Positions 24,420 through 35,599 of a stretch of DNA of 64,000 bases are shown here, one piece after another (the first letter of the stretch is position 1; each line of letters opens with the position of its first letter). Origin of the DNA: Liolophura sinensis (lineage: Eukaryota; Mollusca; Polyplacophora; Chitonida; Chitonidae); the NCBI RefSeq assembly GCF_032854445.1, contig NC_088306.1:6569924-6633923 (forward strand), written 5' to 3'. Under the pieces are notes generated by a model. It made no database searches. It had not been told where the DNA came from and saw only the letters and a list, made by a program, of their open reading frames with translations. A program made the position numbers and the translations under genes.

Positions 24420-24930
24420 AATCAAAATATCAGCCTTGTTTGTGCAGATCCTAAGTTCAAAATCGGTAATTTGAGTTTCAAATATCTACACAGCAAGTTG
24501 CATTATAACTTTAGAATCATTTCACGAATTTAAATAGTGCAGGTACTAGTCTGGCATTTGCAACGTGAAACTCGATCGCACGCGCCACCATGCACTAAGG
24601 GTCGGCGTTCCGTGGGCTAACCCTACGTGGGCCCTACGTGGGTGGTACGCGGAGGATGATGACGTGTTTAATCAGCGTCCTTCCAGGGTCGGTATGTAGT
24701 GGGCGTACCATACACGAACCATCCGACCGCAATAGGCGTACGATTGAAGGTTAGAATCCGGCTGTACTATACATGTCAACATAATGCCATTTTTACACTT
24801 TTCAAAACTGGACAACTTCTGCAGCTAAAATGGCTCCACAAAAATTCATGAAACTTAGATAACTGATTAACCTGTAGATTTGCTCTTGCCAGTAAAAATT
24901 TGGGTCTTCTCAGTTACTCTGGCGGAAATT
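24420..24930. other. No gene; short GC-rich patch
   Basis: Around 24570-24740 CpG density rises and CCTACGTGGG is repeated twice. No open frame or repeat family was recognised. Confidence 0.45.
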
Positions 24931-24939
24931 TTGAATTGA

Positions 24940-25165
24940 TTTATTTATTTATTTAATTGGTGTTTTACGCCGTACTCAAGAATATTTCACTTATACGACG
25001 GTGGCCAGCATTATGGTGGGTGGAAACCGGGCAGAGCCCGGGGGAAACCCACGACCATCCGCAGGTGGCTGGCAGACCTTCCCACTTACGGCCGGATTGG
25101 TGAGAGGCTCCTGGGTCATTACGCTGCGCTAGCGCGCTAACCGACTGAGCCACGGAGGCCCCAAC
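24940..25165 (-). mobile_element. SINE-A copy lacking the B-box segment
   Basis: A well-preserved tail, core and head are flanked by TTTGAATTGA at 24930-24939 and 25166-25175. About 43 bp between GGCCGG and ATTGGTGAGAGG, including the B-box-like TTGAACTCAC, is deleted. Confidence 0.9.
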
Positions 25166-25179
25166 TTTGAATTGAAGTG

Positions 25180-26290
25180 AAAACATTTCAGAGCCATTTT
25201 CTTCAGAATAGAATAGACTAGATTTTTATTTAATCATCAGAACCCCATGTCCGATCGACTTCAAATTTAGCACACATAATCCCGGGGCGCACTGGTTGGA
25301 AGGAGTCATAGCGCACTGTGCATGCAAATTAGATTTCAACTGATACAGCGGAAGTGATGTGATGTGAAAACGAAAAATTGGAATATTCTAAACATGTTAC
25401 GTGACGTAGTTTGAAGTCTAGACCACGAATTTTGTTTTATTTTTGCGAAGTATGCTTTTGTCGCAGATTGCTATCAGACTGCGAAAAAAAAAAAAAAAAC
25501 AATTTCCCCCATATTTGGATGTCTGCTGACAGAAGGCTGTAACAGCCGTAAAGGTGAAAATCGCTGCGTGAAAATAGCAATGTATGTTCTGCCTTCACGC
25601 CTTGAAATATTGTCTAAAAGGTCGATTTGACTACATTTGGCACATCTAGATGTACATGTTATATAGTTCACATACAATGCACCGATGCCTTGGAAGACTA
25701 CGCTTTCTGATCACCTTGGTTAAAGACCAGTGCATAAAAACACCATTTAATTAATCGGAAATGACGCCGCTTAGACCGGAAATAACAGCTTGAACCCCGG
25801 CATCGCTGCGTTTAGCATCTATATTTTTTACTTTAATTAAGTTTATGTTTAAAAATCTTCACAAAATTTTGTGTCCAAAAATTCTAATATGTCAAACCAA
25901 TGAATTCCTACAAGACTTTACTCTCAAGAAGTAAACTCTTGCTATATATTCTAAAAAAGCCGCACTGAAATGTATAAGTGATCTTCTACGGTAAGTGGAA
26001 TGTCACATTTTACGTCTCCAGCTAAAAATGTTAAACGATGTCAGACTTTCAATAGGTTTGTCTTTAACTTTAGTGTAATATCGTTTCATTCAGCGTCCTT
26101 ATATTCTATTATTTTCTGCTCGCAAAACTGTTGAAGGACGAAAGACTTCGTCACGATGGTTCCACAAACATTAACCCAGGGAATGCGGATTTTACTTGAC
26201 TAAGTCTGGGATTGAAACCTATCTCGCGAGTCAAGTCAATGGGAAAGCACATGACCAAGACGGGCGTAACCCCGGCTGGACGTTGTCTTT
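25180..26290. other. No recognised feature
   Basis: Contains an A run at 25484-25498; otherwise unique-looking. Confidence 0.5.
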
Positions 26291-26293
26291 TTA

Positions 26294-26566
26294 GGGTGGA
26301 CCGCTTCAGCAGCGGTGGATTCAGGGTCAGTCCCTGGTCGAGTCACGCCTAAGACCTTGAAAGAGGAAGTTGTAATTTCCTCGCTTGGCGTTCAGCATTA
26401 AAGGAATGGCTCGGGCGTGGCGCCTTACTTGCCTTCGGTAAGGCGTCTCATTGCAGCAGCACTAGATAAAAGAGCGGTGGAAATCCGGCCTGCAAGAAGG
26501 AGGCACATTACATGCACTCCAAGAATTCCTTCGTCGTCATATGACTGAAAAATTGTTAAGTACTCT
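26294..26566 (+). mobile_element. SINE-B copy, both ends shortened
   Basis: The body reads ACGCCTAAGACCTTGAAAGA, TTGTAATTTCCTCGCTTGGC, AGCACTAGATAAAAGAGCGG and ACATGCACTCCAAGAATTCC. The tail CGTCGTCATATGACTGAAAA ends early at TTAAGTACT. The first part of the tRNA-like head is missing. Confidence 0.85.
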
Positions 26567-26569
26567 TAT

Positions 26570-28400
26570 TGTCACTCTAATTAGAGAGTAATGCAATGGT
26601 ATAAAGGGAGCTGCAGGAAAGTTCAAATGACAGAAGAACGCATCGTTTTCTTTTCTTTGACATTCAACACACCTACAACGATAATTCTGATGTATTAACA
26701 GAAAGAACAAATGAGTTCGCATCTTTGCGCCGTCTTGTACAGGAGTTTCACGAGTTCTCCAGTCCGTGGGCTATGTCGATGTGTAATGAGCTATATCGTC
26801 CCTTTAGGATGGCTCTACGCTTTTATTAGTCATAAACCATCACTGATCAGTGATTCTTATTAAAAACACACATCTTAACCACGATCCGCTCTAACATATA
26901 GGATTATATGGATATATTGTATATATAATTGGCATGTGTGTTTGTGAACACGAGAAATTTTTAGTTTTCATTTATGTATGATCGAAGTAGATGTATTAAA
27001 GATGAGTTTAGATGCAACATTATAAAAGTTTAATTGCAATTTTTAACCACATTTATACCTAGCGAGGGATACTGGTATATTTAGACTCTGACAAGCGTTA
27101 TGTTGCAAGCCTAATTCGATATACATATGCACCCTTATATGGGCTTCTCTATTTGTATCGAACGTCTGATACGACAAAAAAATACGTTAAAAGACATACA
27201 ATGACAAGTCTAAATTCATATTCGGTGCTCAAATGGTACACCGTTGTAAGAGGCAAAGATGACACACTTCGATGTACGAGTGAATGGTAACGACTTCACA
27301 CACCATGGATTTAACATTAGCATTACCTTAAAGTGATAAAAGCAACAAGAAGCTATCAAACTGTAGAACTCAGAGAAATATGTTGTGCCAAATCTATAAA
27401 GCAAATAACGCATTTTCACTATTCACTAGAACAACACAAGCGCTAATAGGTGGTGAATAGGATACTGTGGAAGCTGTCAAATACACGACATTACTGTAAG
27501 CGGTTTTACTCTTCACGCACTTAACTTGATGGTGTAGCTCACTTCCGTGTTCAGCGACTGATTACATTATGACTAAAAAATTCCAGCTTGAAAGACATAG
27601 GTACACATGTATAGTGGGTTATTGACAAAATATGGCCCACTAGTCATGCTACATGTACTTGTAGCGAATACCACAAGAGACAGTTTATATCAATCAGTTT
27701 ATTGTGTACTTACATTTTTTATTTTCCCAACAAAATATTTAAAAATACTTTTCATATTATACCATAGCGTTTCAAAATCTACGTGGGCCTTTATCGGCTT
27801 TAGACCTGAATAAAAACACTAGCTCCGAACAGCATGCATGGGCACGTCGACATGACGTCTATCATCCGGAACATATGGGTAGGATGTCGAGGTCATTGTC
27901 ACTTACGTTTCATATCACCATTTATAAATAACACATTTCAGTTTTACAAGTATCAACCAGGTCAAACCCTCAGACAACCTTTGTTCTCAATATCATTAGG
28001 CCTAAGGCCACTCCATCCACATTCGTTTGCTTCTTTTACACACACTGTCGGAATTTTAGTTTCCTTTCACGTTAAGACCAAGAGCGTGGGAGCTGACATG
28101 GTCAAGCATCATATAACGCAGTATCATCATCAGACAAAATACTGGGCGTTTTTATTGGACAGCATTGGTCACCTGGGGGACGTGGGTGATTCTTTCGACA
28201 TCCTTCAGCCGATTAAAGCACGAATTAGATGCACATCAGCAGCGTACAAACAAGCATGGTACACGCTTTGTATACCGTTTTAATTCATTCGTGTTTAATA
28301 ATGTTAATTGTGTCTTTTCAGCACCAATGGAAACTACTGACTGATTCAAACTACTGCATGAATCCGTCCTTGTTTCGGGCATGTGTAGTACGTCCTTAGT
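26570..28400. other. No recognised feature
   Basis: A 149-codon open frame at 27834-28283 has no family resemblance and was not accepted as a gene. Confidence 0.5.
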
Positions 28401-28407
28401 ACGTCTT

Positions 28408-28674
28408 TGTTGGGGGCCTCTGTGGCTTAGTTGGTTAGCGCGCTAGTGCAGCGTAATGAACCAGGAGCCTCTCACCAATGCGGTAGCTATCAGTTCAAGT
28501 CCAGCTCATGCTGGCTTCCTCTCCGGCCGTGCGTGGTAAGGTCGGCCAGCAACCTGCGGGTGATCGTGGGTTCCCCTGGGCTCTGCCCGGTTTCCACCCA
28601 CCATAATGCCGGCCGCCGTCGTATAAGTGAAATATTCTTGAGTACGGCGTAAAACACCAATCAAATAAATAAAT
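28408..28674 (+). mobile_element. SINE-A, near full length
   Basis: Head GGGGCCTCTGTGGCTTAGTT, core and tail with AAATAAATAAATC are all present. TCTTTGTT-like sequence on both sides may be the TSD but is imperfect. Confidence 0.9.
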
Positions 28675-28864
28675 CAAATTAGTTCTTTGTTTGATTGTGT
28701 TGAACTTTGTTTGGTCTTGATGTATGCATTAAAATTACTATGTCATTAACGACCTGGGACGACTTGATCCCAGGAATAAATTTGTTCGTAACTCAAGAAG
28801 ATAATGATGATCAAATCCCAAAACTTGGAGGTTCGTGACAACGATATATATCCCCGGTATTTGA

Positions 28865-29410
28865 TTTTCAGCAATACTCTGTGGCTGTTAATGTTCAACA
28901 TTTTATTGCCATATTTAACATTTAGTACTGTACTCCACTCTGCCATAATTAATATTCAGCACTACATTCTGTTATAATGGATACTCATCACAACACTCTA
29001 CACTCTCTGTTAATAATCATTACTTCACTCTGCAATTCTTAATATACAGCACTTCAATCTGATATCGTGAATATTCGGCACTACACTCTGTCCTTGATAA
29101 TATTCAGTACTACCTTCTGTCATGTTAATATTTAGCACAACAGTCTGCCGTGGTGAAAATTTAGCTCTACACGGTCATAGTGGAAATTTAGCCCTACACT
29201 CTGTCCAAATTATTAGTGAGCAATGCACTCTGTCATAGTTCATATTCAGTGCGAGAATTGAATATTATTGAGTATGATTATCAGATTCAGTCAAAGGCAG
29301 TATTCAGCACTGCACTGTATCTTAGTTAACATTTAGCACTACTATTTGCCAAATTTAATATTCTAGTAACACACTGTTATATTTAATATTTATTACAACT
29401 TTCTTTCACA
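28865..29410. repeat. Decayed minisatellite, unit about 35-40 bp
   Basis: Variants of TTAATATTCAGCACTACACT and CTGTCATA recur through the region (for example at 28950, 29060, 29095, 29130, 29170, 29220, 29300 and 29340) with indels and substitutions. Confidence 0.7.
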
Positions 29411-29484
29411 ACTTCTGGAATTATACTGCATCCCGCATGTAGTTAATCTTCAGTACTAGACTCACCCATTTTTGTGATTTTCTT

Positions 29485-29716
29485 GTGATTGGTGTTTCAC
29501 ACCGTACTCAAGAATATTTCACTCATATGACGGCGGCCAGCATTATGATGGGTGGAATCCGGGCAGAGCCCGGGGGAAACCCACGACCATCCGCAAATTG
29601 GTGGCAGACCGTCTCACGTACGGCCGGAGAGGAAGCCAGCATGAGCTGGACTTGAACTCACAGCTACCGCACTGGTGAGAGACTCCTGGGTCATTACCCT
29701 GTGCTAGCGCGCTAAA
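29485..29716 (-). mobile_element. SINE-A copy
   Basis: Tail (TGGTGTTTCACACCGTACTC), core and body are present on the minus strand; the head is cut off after GCTAGCGCGCTAA. Confidence 0.88.
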
Positions 29717-29944
29717 CACAGATAAAGGAAGTACACTGCATGTTTTCCTTCTGCATTTCGATGCACTCATTCATATTTCAGCGAAATGGAAGGCGCAGAA
29801 CAAAGCATTTTACATGTAGGTACATTTATTTTAGCCTGTCATTTATCCACCCGTATCTCTGGCTCTGGACAAACACTTCACACAGTGTTGGCTATCATGC
29901 ACCCTAATGGAGTGACGCATCAACGGTAAGAGTTTTAATCCCAC

Positions 29945-30060
29945 CTCAGGTAAACTGACACGAGTATATATTTTACGATTTATGTGTGACCATTTGCCAA
30001 TAATCATTCTGGTGCAGCTGCTCGGGTTTTACTCCCTATGCTTCACTTTTATATTGTATG
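29945..30060 (+). repeat. Family C end fragment
   Basis: AGGTAAACTGACACGAGTAT, TATGTGTGACCATTTGCCAA, CTCGGGTTTTACTCCCTATG. Confidence 0.55.
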
Positions 30061-30221
30061 GCTCCACGAATAGTGTTTCTTCTCGTGGAAAAAGCCTACA
30101 ATCTAGACGGAATGAGATTCTTCAAAAGACCAAGACCCAGATCCTTGGAAGGCTGAAGCCAATGTGGATAACAAAGTACTTGAACTGAGGCAATTCAACA
30201 GTCAGCAGCAGGCTTTTCGTC

Positions 30222-30610
30222 TGAATCAGAGGGGCTGAACAAAGTCCGTGATTATGACTGGACGAAGCAACAAGGCAACAAAATTCATTTCCGTCTTAAC
30301 ACCGAAGTAAACAGTTCTTTGGCGCAAGGCGGGACGCAGGAAACCTTGACGCAGATAGCTTAGTATCAGGGAGCGCGACTGACAGCCTGAAGCCGGTAAA
30401 ATCGGAAGATTCCCCTGAAGGAGGTTGGCAGACAGTTGCGGAATACGAGACGAACCCGACAGCGAGCGATTCTAATGAATTCAAAGGAACGTCAGCGAAG
30501 CCAGCACTCGTGGCTTAAAGAAGCGAAAGGCAGGACGCACAAAGAAATCGACCAGTCACGAAGGTCACAAAGGGCGAGACCGGCCTTATCTACCGGTTAT
30601 GGGTTATTGT
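30222..30610 (+). pseudogene. Gag-like retroelement remnant (possibly DIRS-related)
   Basis: Frame one gives KVRDYDWTKQQGNKIHFRLN (about 30244-30303). After a stop a second frame gives SEDSPEGGWQTVAEYETNP and TASDSNEFK (about 30402-30490), then basic residues. I recall the pattern GNKxQFxxN followed by GWxTVxEYExxxxASDS from proteins of invertebrate tyrosine-recombinase retroelements, but this family assignment is from memory. The stretch is more GC-rich than its surroundings, as expected for former coding DNA. Confidence 0.4.
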
Positions 30611-30828
30611 GCGTTATGTTGTTTCTGATTCGTAGTCATTTGATGATCTCGGTCGATATCTTACACCTCCTAAATTTATGGGAAAGTAGTCAATATTCCG
30701 GTTTACAGCTCTAATGGCGACAAAAGCGTTTTCTCCTCCGTAAACAAAAAGTCTGCACGGAATTTTACATATTGTAATTATAGGTCATCACTTCAATTTT
30801 CAATAAAATTTCCAAAATTTACCCTGAA

Positions 30829-31165
30829 TCTATGCGTTCAAACAGACATTTGTATACCAGACATCAACCAATAAGGACGTTCAGGATCAATAATCGCAAG
30901 GCCACAAACCAGCAAATAAACGAGAAAGTATATAAAGTATGAAAATAGTGCGAAATCATAAGAAAGAAGCAGTCAAAGGTTTTCAATGACACTAGAAAAA
31001 CGCAAGGTATGTTCTCGGCAACTGAGTGAAATCACTATTCAAATCGTGTACCATGTTACATGTAGAATATCAGTTGTCGATAACAAAATATTTTTCTCAT
31101 TTGCGCTTTGATTGCATCTGTTCATATGTCAAACGTGGCGATTTAAATCAACACAAAAGGCGTCG
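30829..31165 (+). repeat. Interspersed repeat family D, copy with intact TATA and donor-like motif
   Basis: ATCTATGCGTTCAAACAGAC, ACATCAACCAATAAGGACGT and CAATAATCGCAAGGCC lead to GTATATAAAG at 30928-30937. AGAAGCAGTCAAAGG follows, then AACGCAAG|GTATGT at 31006/31007, resembling a 5' splice site. TTGCGCTTTGATTGCATCTG marks the 3' part. Confidence 0.75.
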
Positions 31166-31324
31166 GGTAAAATATCATTGTTGCACTGATGTCTGTCGTA
31201 ACCTGGGACGTTGATCGAAATCCTCATACTAGTATGATCAAAATAATAGTTAAAATGTCATTCACCACCAGTGATACAATGGAACAAAGGAATCTTGATT
31301 TATTTTTTGTTTGCAGTATTTCTT

Positions 31325-31458
31325 TTACTCGGTGGAGCCAGCATTATCGCGAACGAGAACCAGGCGCATATGACACTGAGCGAAAGCCAGCATGAACTGG
31401 ACTCGAACTCAGTTATCGCATTGGTAAAAGGCTCTTGGGCCACTGTGATGCGCTAAAA
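31325..31458 (-). mobile_element. SINE-A remnant, decayed
   Basis: GAAAGCCAGCATGAACTGGA, CTCGAACTCA, TCGCATTGGT and GCTCTTGGGCCACTGTGATG keep the minus-strand order of the SINE body. Tail and core are largely lost. Confidence 0.6.
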
Positions 31459-31536
31459 TTAAAAAAAAATAACACATCTGGTAAACTGACTGAAGTGCCT
31501 ACAAAAGTTGTTTAAACATAGAATAGAATGCCGACC

Positions 31537-31676
31537 TGGGCCCAGTTTCACAAAGATGTCTTACATGTACGATACTCAAACATGCAGGACAATAGTACGA
31601 TAATAATGTCGTACACAATTTCGCACCACACATGCACGATAAAAAATGTACGGCGCTTTCTGAAACTGACCCCTGT
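31537..31676. mobile_element. Possible MITE with imperfect terminal inverted repeats
   Basis: The left end GGGCCCAGTTTCACAAAGAT and the inverse of the right end GGGGTCAGTTTCAGAAAGCG pair imperfectly. Internal TACATGTACGA-type blocks also invert. A related end (TTCTGAAACTGGGCCCA) occurs at 16752-16773. Confidence 0.45.
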
Positions 31677-32214
31677 ATTCCTTTCACCTGTTGTCGAAAT
31701 CCGGAAAATAGAGGAAAGGGTTAAGTGGGGGTATCTCGTAGGAGGCAAAGACAATTTAGACACAGTTGTAGAAGGGGCAATAGGTTTGCTGGTTTCAGCA
31801 TGATGCTTTGATTAAAAAGTGAATATGTCGTGGTGATTGGCATTACCATCTGTTCCCATGTTTTCCATAGTATCACATATCACCAACTTCGTGTCCTTGT
31901 ATCAGTGTAGGATTACTCCGTCACCAAAAGCCCACATTCATAGACAATTAATGAAAACTAATTACAGGTATTACTAGTATTTCAGTTTTTCAGCTAGAAA
32001 ACCAGTTAGATTTACATGTACTTTCTTATGCTGCATTGTATAGTTTTTGTTCTCCGTATCCGTGTGTTAGACCGTGTGCAAAATGGTTGATATTTTTCTC
32101 TTTTTTTGCCAGTTACGAGTAAGATTGCGCAACGTAAGGTTACCAAAGTAAACCACGGGGTCACAATGGAATGTTTTGTCCTAAACAGATTGGATTGAAC
32201 GATCTGAATTTTTT

Positions 32215-32345
32215 ACAGTACTGTGTATGTAGAAGTATGAAAAGACGTGCAGCATAGAGAGAAAAGAAAAAACAAAGCAGCGACACCAGCGTGATAGCTG
32301 GCACATGGTCACAGGTAACAGGTGAAATACGGCATCTTGTGGTTT
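32215..32345 (-). repeat. Family C end fragment
   Basis: On the plus strand AGACGTGCAGCATAGAGAGA, GCAGCGACACCAGCGTGATA and GGTAACAGGTGAAATACGGC are the reverse of the family C end. Confidence 0.6.
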
Positions 32346-32537
32346 TAACCCATGGGTTTTATTATAACTATTTATGTATACGCTCTGCAAGCAGATCCCC
32401 AAAAACATCAATTCATTTTATGGTCGTCTTAAGTATTTATCAAGGATATTTAACATACACATTATGGTTGAGGAAAATCTGTGGATCCCATTATTTGTTG
32501 TCGAGTACAGGAAAAGATTTTGATTTATTTACTTATT

Positions 32538-32719
32538 TGAATTACGCCGTAGTAAAGAATATTTCACTTATGGTAGGAGAAAACCAGTAGGAGTTTAGGA
32601 AAAAACACGACCATCCGTTGGTAGCTGGGAGACATTTCCACTCACAACAATCTCATTGGCAAGAGGCTACTTGCTCATTGCGACGCGCTGGCACGCTAAC
32701 CACTTAGCCACAGATGACC
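32538..32719 (-). mobile_element. SINE-A copy, diverged
   Basis: The minus-strand tail (GAATATTTCACTTATGG), ACACGACCATCCG and GCACGCTAACCAC are recognisable; the body is shortened. Confidence 0.7.
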
Positions 32720-33579
32720 CGGAAGGAAAATATGAAAGGCCAATGAAAGGCCAATGAGTGATGTCCACAAGAATAGTTGGATTTTGAAACTAAGGATTCT
32801 ATGATGATTTTTTTATGACCATATTGGAACTAGTAACATACATAGAACTATTTTCCAGGACAGTGATCAATTGTCCTTCATCTGCGTTTTCTTTGCCCTT
32901 AAAGCCAAACCCGTATTTATCAAGCAACTTAAGCCTTTGGACTTTTCAAGAAAAGCCAAACAGAACAGAAGGAAACTAAAATGTTTGCTGGTACATTGTT
33001 CTGCTGTAAAGAATCCGTGTACAAATTTTCTTTTGGAACGAAACATGTTAATTCTAGCTGTGTTTAAACGTTGGGCTCCAGTCTTAAGACGTTTGATACA
33101 AATGCAGGCTCAGGGCTGACAGTATTGGGCAAAATATAGTCCTTTGCTATCGATAACAATGATCCCGCATTTCATTTTATCATTTCCATTCAGATGAGCA
33201 ATCGAGGTCTAGGATGACAGTTGCGTGAATCTGTGTTATTAAATCACGTTAACCTCTTTTGTGGCGTCGTCCTAATGTCCTTGTGACGTTATGTGTTGGC
33301 TAAAACATAACATCTCAGAAAAGTGACGTCAGAGATCCGACCTGACGTCTACCCACGTTCCACTGGAAGCCTGGTGGACTGGGTTGCTAGGTAATGGCCC
33401 TAATACAACAGTTAAGGGATGTAGGAATAAGTTTGTTTGTCATTGTATCGGCAAGTCACGACACTTCGTTTTCAGCTGTGTATCGGAGTGGTATGGCAAG
33501 CTTAAAATTCAGAATACCGCATGTTTTACAGCTTAAAACATTTGGCAAGGCTAATAAAGGTTGTGTATGACATATTAAT

Positions 33580-33850
33580 AAATGTTTCGAAAACACGACA
33601 TTCATACACCATTGGTGAACCATAAAGGATGTTTCGGGTAAATAATCGCAAAGCCCATTTCCAAACCCATGTTCGAAACAAACCAACACCGAACTACATG
33701 TAAGACAGTAAATAAAGTAAGTAATTTACGACAGATTCATACAAAAAGAAGCAGTCAACAATTTTTAAAAGACGAAAGATGCAGATCAAGTACTATGCTA
33801 GTTAATATTTTGGCATTAATAAATTCTTGTCTCTCATTTGGAAGCCGGTG
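33580..33850 (+). repeat. Interspersed repeat family D, diverged copy
   Basis: CGACATTCATACACCATTGG, GTAAATAATCGCAAAGCCCA, ACAAACCAACACCGAACT and AAAAAGAAGCAGTCAACAAT keep the family order with many substitutions. Confidence 0.6.
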
Positions 33851-34606
33851 GACAAACTTTGACGTGGAGACGCAATAATATAAAGCGTAAATCGAAATCT
33901 CACACTACGGTCATGTAACTCGAAACCAATAATTCCTGTTTCAGTGAGAAAATTAATTTTGTTTATTGGAAATACATTAGTGATGCCACACAATCTTGCC
34001 CATTTAATCGAATTTACAGGATGTCGACGTCTAAACGGTTATACATTTAAACATTTTCACAAAATGAATTCTCTTCAATAAATATTCAATGAGACTTACA
34101 ACTCAACATTAATGACTGATTCGCTGACAGCGTCAAGGATTTTGCCACGCTCAGATGTAATGAATGACACCATTAGGAAGCCACAAAAATCCTTCCCATT
34201 TCTGTTTATCATACCGTACGTCTACGCACATGTGTCCAAAGCAAATGTCTTGGACCTTTGGAACCCAATCTTCAATTGGCCTCTTGGCGCAGACAGCCGT
34301 AATTTCGTTCCTGTTCCCTGTAAATTACGTGTGTTATTTATAACAGCATGATACATCTCCAGAGTGCATGCGCTGAAAGAATGTCAAGGTATGTGTACAG
34401 GCGTACAGGCCAATTCATGAATACATACACAAATACACATAAAGTAAACCGTCTCCAACTGCCAGAAAAAGTGTCATTGTTTTCCTCTTTACAAGATAAA
34501 AATTGGTAAACTTAGTGAATTAGGTAAACTTAGTGAAAGTTCAACAAATTAACTTTGCTCAGTATTGCTCCGTGCTCCCAAATGCCAGTTTGGAGAAGTT
34601 TGACGT

Positions 34607-34809
34607 GTTTACTTATACCACGGCAGCCAGCCTTATGGTAGGAGGAAAATCGGGCAGAAACCACGACAATTCACAGGTCGTTGGTACACCTTTCCAGGTA
34701 CGGCCCGAAATGAAGCCAGTTTGAACTGGTCTTGAACTCACAGCGACCGCACAGGTGAGAGGCTCCTGGATCATTGCGCCGCCCTAATCCCCTCGGCCAA
34801 GGAGGCCCT
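34607..34809 (-). mobile_element. SINE-A copy, diverged, 3' tail lost
   Basis: The body from ACTTATACCACGGCAGCCAG to GGCCAAGGAGGCCC fits the minus-strand consensus; the terminal TTCTTGAGTACGG part is missing. Confidence 0.75.
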
Positions 34810-35049
34810 GATTAAAATTAATCCTGATACTGGAAACTACTTGCGTAAAACAACGCCTCAATCACAAGGTTATTTAAAGGCCTGTCTGGCGTAGTTCTAG
34901 CGCTTAAAAACTTGGTAGTGGACAGGTGCCTCACACTTGGATTCTCATCCGTCAAGCACTTATCTATACAGGTGTGACCGTCTATCTCAACTATGCCTCC
35001 CCCATCAACCCACTGCATAAATAAGTATGAATTTGACTGACTGAATCAA

Positions 35050-35250
35050 GGCGTCATAGCAGGCATTTCGAATGCCAGTCTTCAACCAAAATGGACGTTT
35101 TGGGCCAATAATCTTAAGGCCAATTTCCAACTATCATTCTGTCGTCGGTGCTCTGGTTTTACTCCTTATGCTGTACGTCTTTAAATATATCATGCAAAGA
35201 AAATAAGTCAACAGCTTTCAGTGATAATAGAAAAGTAATATAAAAAGAAT
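35050..35250 (+). repeat. Mosaic of families D and C
   Basis: The D-type start (TCTTCAACCAAAATGGACGT, GGGCCAATAATCTTAAGGCC) switches at about 35128 to a C-type end (TCTGTCGTCGGTGCTCTGGT, TTATGCTGTACGTCTT). It switches back at about 35188 to D (ATCATGCAAAGAAAATAAGT). Confidence 0.6.
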
Positions 35251-35264
35251 AGATGACCCTTTGA

Positions 35265-35350
35265 TCACGCGTAAGCTGTGAAATACGTCTCGCTAGTTGA
35301 CTTTAGTTAGGGCTTTATTCTAACTGTTCATGTAACTTCATGAGTTGTAG
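35265..35350 (-). repeat. Family C middle fragment
   Basis: On the plus strand CGTAAGCTGTGAAATACGTC, TTATTCTAACTGTTCATGTA. It faces the D/C mosaic just upstream in opposite orientation. Confidence 0.5.
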
Positions 35351-35599
35351 AAAGTTACACACATCCTTCGCACAAAGGCTGCGAACAAGAACTAACTGTC
35401 CATGGTATCTTGTCCACAATGATAGGTGTTACAGACGAACGAACATGCGGTGAGCATTTACATACTTCCCTGTGCTAGCTCATCAACGCCAATGTGTCTT
35501 TAAGGGGTTCTCATATGTTCAGAAATAAAATTGACTAATTTGAGTATCTCTTTACAGAACTCTTCTGTATTTGTTACTTCAAGGACATAAACATAAGAA

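Noticed and set aside
27834-28283. 149-codon open frame
   Set aside because: No recognisable domain, uneven composition and no splice context; a chance frame is more likely.
28431-28652. Frames reading ...CGWSWVSPGLCPVSTHHNAG, found at many places
   Set aside because: These are translations of SINE-A copies, not proteins.
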